Shown piece after piece: positions 5,483-5,898 of a stretch of 5,898 nt of DNA. This stretch comes from Bacillota bacterium. GTDB taxonomy: Bacteria > Bacillota > Clostridia > Tissierellales > Sedimentibacteraceae. The position numbers and the translations under genes are program-made. Positions within the stretch are counted from its first letter, which is position 1. Each line of letters opens with the position of its first letter. The DNA is taken from the NCBI GenBank assembly GCA_023425285.1, contig JAFACY010000120.1:1-5898 (forward strand), written 5' to 3'. A model generated the notes under the pieces. That model was not told the DNA's origin, did not search any database, and saw nothing but the letters and a program-made list of their open reading frames with translations.

Positions 5483-5898
5483 ATGTTAAAAATTTTCAAA
5501 TATCTAAAGCCTAAGGAATGGCTCATGGCAGGAGTCAGCTTAATTTTCATTGCTGCGCAGGTATGGCTTGACCTGAGACTTCCTGACTATATGTCTGAAA
5601 TAACGAGACTTACGCAAACACCGGGCAGTGCAATGAGCGATATCTGGATAAACGGCGGATATATGCTACTGTGTGCGCTGGGAAGTCTTGCCGCTGCAAT
5701 AACTGTAGGATATTTTGCGGCAAAAATTGCTGCAAGGTTCTCACAACGGCTGCGTGGTCTTTTGTTCAATAAGGTTGAATCCTTTTCAATGGAGGAAATC
5801 AACCTTTTTTCAACCTCAAGCCTGATTACCCGTTCAACAAATGATATAACTCAGGTCCAGATGCTGATTGTAATGGGACTCCAGTTAGCTGTCAAGGC
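5483..5898 (+). CDS. ABC transporter, transmembrane plus ATP-binding subunit (MdlB/LmrA type), N-terminal part
   Basis: This is the start of an ABC-type exporter half-transporter, expected to place a six-helix membrane domain before a nucleotide-binding domain and to pump drugs, toxins or peptides out of the cell. Only 138 codons fall in the window. Visible are a cytoplasmic N-terminal stretch MLKIFKYLKPKEW, a first membrane helix near 13-33 ending in the typical LPDYMSEI, a second helix near 58-82, and the strongly conserved cytoplasmic loop around 109-124, FSTSSLITRSTNDITQ, found in MdlB-like subunits of heterodimeric exporters. GGAGG lies 6 bases before the ATG. ATP-binding motifs are beyond the edge. 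A second paralogous half-transporter gene is usually found directly downstream in loci with a MarR gene in front; that is a prediction here. The substrate cannot be told from sequence. Confidence 0.9.
   Translation, partial: MLKIFKYLKPKEWLMAGVSLIFIAAQVWLDLRLPDYMSEITRLTQTPGSAMSDIWINGGYMLLCALGSLAAAITVGYFAAKIAARFSQRLRGLLFNKVESFSMEEINLFSTSSLITRSTNDITQVQMLIVMGLQLAVK

Noticed and set aside
5587..5802. 71-codon minus-strand frame opposite the ABC exporter gene
   Set aside because: Antisense to clear ABC transporter sequence, with no ribosome binding site or family resemblance.

Overview
The window looks like chromosomal DNA from a low-GC, Gram-positive anaerobe, most likely a member of the Clostridia. 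This is an inference from AT-rich intergenic DNA, strong AGGAGG-type ribosome binding sites, sigma-A-like promoters and gene families typical of that group (GTP-type PEP carboxykinase, NhaC-family antiporter, DUF554 protein, MarR plus MdlB-type ABC exporter). It is ordinary in the sense that almost every base is accounted for by recognisable genes. I found no RNA gene, CRISPR array, insertion sequence, phage gene or obvious defence system.

Layout. Positions 1-4740 are all minus strand. Read in transcription order from an extended -10 promoter near 4790, there is a tightly packed four-gene run: rsmI (16S rRNA 2'-O-methyltransferase), a DUF554 membrane protein, an NhaC-family antiporter and a lactate/malate dehydrogenase family enzyme. 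Gaps are 9, 7 to 25 bases, and the run ends in a hairpin/T-tract terminator at 858-881. After a 278-base AT-rich gap with its own good promoter comes the N-terminal third of a GTP-dependent PEP carboxykinase, which runs off the left edge. Positions 4741-4935 form a divergent promoter region. On the plus strand follow a MarR-family regulator and, 85 bases later, the first 138 codons of an ABC exporter subunit that runs off the right edge.

How the genes may work together. The NhaC-like carrier, the dehydrogenase and PEP carboxykinase form a plausible C4-acid route: malate (or lactate) exchange coupled to cations, malate to oxaloacetate, and oxaloacetate to PEP, or the reverse. This reading rests on neighbourhood and family knowledge. 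Two details make the cluster more interesting: the dehydrogenase carries a Gly-Arg-Arg-Ser sequence where NAD-dependent relatives have an Asp, suggesting NADP(H) use, and the antiporter has lost a usually conserved Asp in its signature motif.

The right-hand module is a typical drug or toxin exporter locus with a MarR repressor. Two near-identical 16-base copies of an inverted-repeat sequence, one over the marR transcription start and one just upstream of the ABC gene, are good operator candidates.
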